This document shows, one piece after another, positions 23,374-24,874 of a stretch of DNA of 24,874 nt. The notes under the pieces are model-generated. The model saw only the letters and a program-made list of their open reading frames with translations. It was not told the origin of the DNA and ran no database searches. Position numbers and translations under genes: made by a program. The number at the start of each line of letters is the position of its first letter. The stretch's first letter is position 1. This DNA is from Alphaproteobacteria bacterium (GTDB lineage: Bacteria; Pseudomonadota; Alphaproteobacteria; Rhizobiales; Aestuariivirgaceae): positions 1 through 24,874 of the forward strand of contig JAHEJE010000005.1 of the NCBI GenBank assembly GCA_024639035.1, written 5' to 3'.

Positions 23374-24874
23374 ATGACCGCACTCCACCAGGTTGTACTG
23401 CGCGTTGCCTTTTCAGGTCTGTTGTTGGTTCTGCTGCTGCCGGGCGCCGGTGCCTTGGCCGCCAAGAATGAACAGGTGGCCAGCGCCATCGAGGCGTTTA
23501 TTACCTCCGGCCACATCAACCTTGGCTCCGACCGCGATGACGAGCGGATGTTCCAGATCTTTACGTTCTACCAGGACCGCAACTTCAAACCGATCTGGAC
23601 TCGCGATGCCGGCGTGAAAACGAAGGGCCGCAAGCTTCTGGAGGCCCTGCGTGGTTCGGGCGAACACGGGCTTGATCCAGGGCGATACTTCGTCGAGGAC
23701 ATTGCCGAGCGGATCGATGCCTCGAACCCGGAGGTGCTGGCTGAACTCGATCTGTTGCTGTCCGATGTGTTCGCCGATTTTGCCCGTGACCTGTCAAAGG
23801 GCCAGGTCAACCCGAGCCGTATCAACCGCGATCTGGCGATTAAATCGCGCGGCCCCGGCCCGCTCTATCTGCTCGATGGCGCCGAGCAGGCAGAAGATCT
23901 GCTGCCCTACATCGAAACCGTCAAGCCGCAGACGCCGCGGTATGACCGATTGAAGGCGGCGCTGGCGAAATATCGCGGGGTTGCCGCCAAGGGCGGCTGG
24001 CCGAAGGTGGCCAAGGGGGCGGTTCTCAAGCCGGGTGGCGATGACCCGCGCGTGCCGGTCTTGCGCGAAATGCTGCAGATCACCGGTGATCTGACGGCAT
24101 CGGGCACCGGGACTACATATGACGACACACTTGTTGCCGCGGTGAAAGCGTTTCAGGAACGCCACGGCCGTAACCCGGACGGGGTCATCGGACCGAGTAC
24201 GCTCAAGGCGCTGCAGGTGCCGGTTGAAAAGCGCACCGAACAGATTGTGCTCAATCTGGAACGGCGGCGCTGGATGGATGACGATCTTGGTCCCTACTAC
24301 GTGTTCGTCAACCAGGCCGACCAGATCCTGAAGGTGGTCGAGGACGTCGGAGATCGCGAGAAGACGATCCACACGGCGCGGGTGGTGGTCGGCAAGCCGT
24401 ATCACCGCACGCCGGTGTTTTCGGACAAGATGAAGTATGTGGTGATCAATCCATACTGGAATGTGCCGTCGTCGATCGCCAACAAGGAATATCTGCCGAA
24501 ACTGCGGCGCAATCCCGGGGTTCTGGCACGCGAGCGGATCAAGCTGCTGAACGCCAGCGGCAAGGTGGTCAGCCCCTACAGCGTCAATTGGGCCAGCGTG
24601 CGCCGGGTGCCGTACCGGCTGCGTCAGGATACCGGTCCGGGCAATGCGCTGGGCCGCATCAAGTTCATGTTCCCGAACCGGTTCAACGTCTACATCCACG
24701 ATACGCCATCCAAGAGCCTGTTTGCCCGCGAAAGCCGGTATTTCAGCCACGGCTGCATGCGGGTGCAGTATCCCCAGCAGCTCGCCGAGGTCCTGCTGGG
24801 CGGCCAGGGTTGGTCGGGAAAGCGGATCGCCAGCCAGATTGCTTCCGGCAAGCGGCGTATCGTCAATCTGAAGA
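23374..24874 (+). CDS. L,D-transpeptidase of the YcbB/LdtD type, 3' end outside window
   Basis: 500 codons are visible with no stop, so the C-terminus is beyond the window. A signal peptide (1 to about 30, VAFSGLLLVLLLPGAGALAA) is followed by a scaffold domain (about 35-220) and a PG_binding_1 peptidoglycan-binding domain (about 225-290, VKAFQERHGRNPDGVIGPSTLKAL). The YkuD catalytic domain (about 300 onward) has IHDTPSKSLF and S-H459-G-C461-M-R-V, where C461 is the nucleophile. This order is that of the YcbB-type enzymes, which make 3-3 cross-links in periplasmic peptidoglycan. A substrate or lipoprotein-linking role cannot be decided. A TATACT box at 23331-23336 may belong to its promoter, but no matching -35 was found. 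A GAAAGAAG stretch precedes the ATG. Confidence 0.92.
   Translation, partial: MTALHQVVLRVAFSGLLLVLLLPGAGALAAKNEQVASAIEAFITSGHINLGSDRDDERMFQIFTFYQDRNFKPIWTRDAGVKTKGRKLLEALRGSGEHGLDPGRYFVEDIAERIDASNPEVLAELDLLLSDVFADFARDLSKGQVNPSRINRDLAIKSRGPGPLYLLDGAEQAEDLLPYIETVKPQTPRYDRLKAALAKYRGVAAKGGWPKVAKGAVLKPGGDDPRVPVLREMLQITGDLTASGTGTTYDDTLVAAVKAFQERHGRNPDGVIGPSTLKALQVPVEKRTEQIVLNLERRRWMDDDLGPYYVFVNQADQILKVVEDVGDREKTIHTARVVVGKPYHRTPVFSDKMKYVVINPYWNVPSSIANKEYLPKLRRNPGVLARERIKLLNASGKVVSPYSVNWASVRRVPYRLRQDTGPGNALGRIKFMFPNRFNVYIHDTPSKSLFARESRYFSHGCMRVQYPQQLAEVLLGGQGWSGKRIASQIASGKRRIVNLK

Overview
The window looks like a chromosomal segment from a GC-rich alphaproteobacterium, most likely of the order Hyphomicrobiales (Rhizobiales). 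Four things point there: an F1-only atpHAGDC operon with a Lys/Ala/Pro-rich extension on AtpD; a TIGR02302-type protein next to it; the gene order rplY-pth-ychF; and a set of ethylmalonyl-CoA (EMC) pathway genes. The genus cannot be named from this sequence. I see no insertion sequence, prophage, CRISPR array, tRNA or rRNA.

Layout. (1) 1-1598 is the 3' part of a TIGR02302/DUF4175-type membrane-anchored protein. (2) 1850-6857 is the F1 part of ATP synthase, atpHAGDC. (3) 6858-8529 holds a decayed second copy of a small twin-transmembrane (HIG1-like) gene, a Tat-type secreted metallo-beta-lactamase-fold protein, the intact twin-transmembrane gene, and two copies of a short GGGTC/GACCC palindrome. 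(4) 8530-17997 is a carbon-assimilation block. It contains methylsuccinyl-CoA dehydrogenase (mcd) translationally coupled to a short-chain dehydrogenase, an EamA transporter, a YihY/BrkB-type membrane protein, a methylmalonyl-CoA decarboxylase-like crotonase placed directly behind crotonyl-CoA carboxylase/reductase (ccr), an unknown three-helix membrane protein, and ethylmalonyl-CoA mutase (ecm). (5) 18094-19982 is a leftward set: a His/Gly-rich secreted peptide, a DUF2182 membrane protein and a DUF1326 Cys-rich protein. (6) 20205-20516 is a small secreted protein. (7) 20709-23245 is rplY-pth-ychF. (8) 23374 to the end is a YcbB-type L,D-transpeptidase cut by the window edge.

How the genes work together. 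Ccr makes ethylmalonyl-CoA from crotonyl-CoA, Ecm isomerises it to methylsuccinyl-CoA, and Mcd oxidises that to mesaconyl-CoA. Together they form the middle of the EMC route for acetyl-CoA assimilation. The epimerase, mesaconyl-CoA hydratase and malyl-CoA lyase are not in this window. The decarboxylase-like gene 29 bases after ccr could remove ethylmalonyl- or methylmalonyl-CoA, as a repair, bypass or overflow activity. An 8-base element, TTGCATTG, lies in the same orientation upstream of mcd, ccr and ecm and is a candidate shared operator.

No clearly new large system is visible. The observations most worth following are the decarboxylase/Ccr pairing, the shared EMC element, the palindromes that overlap stop codons, the decayed twin-transmembrane copy, and the DUF1326/DUF2182/His-rich cluster.
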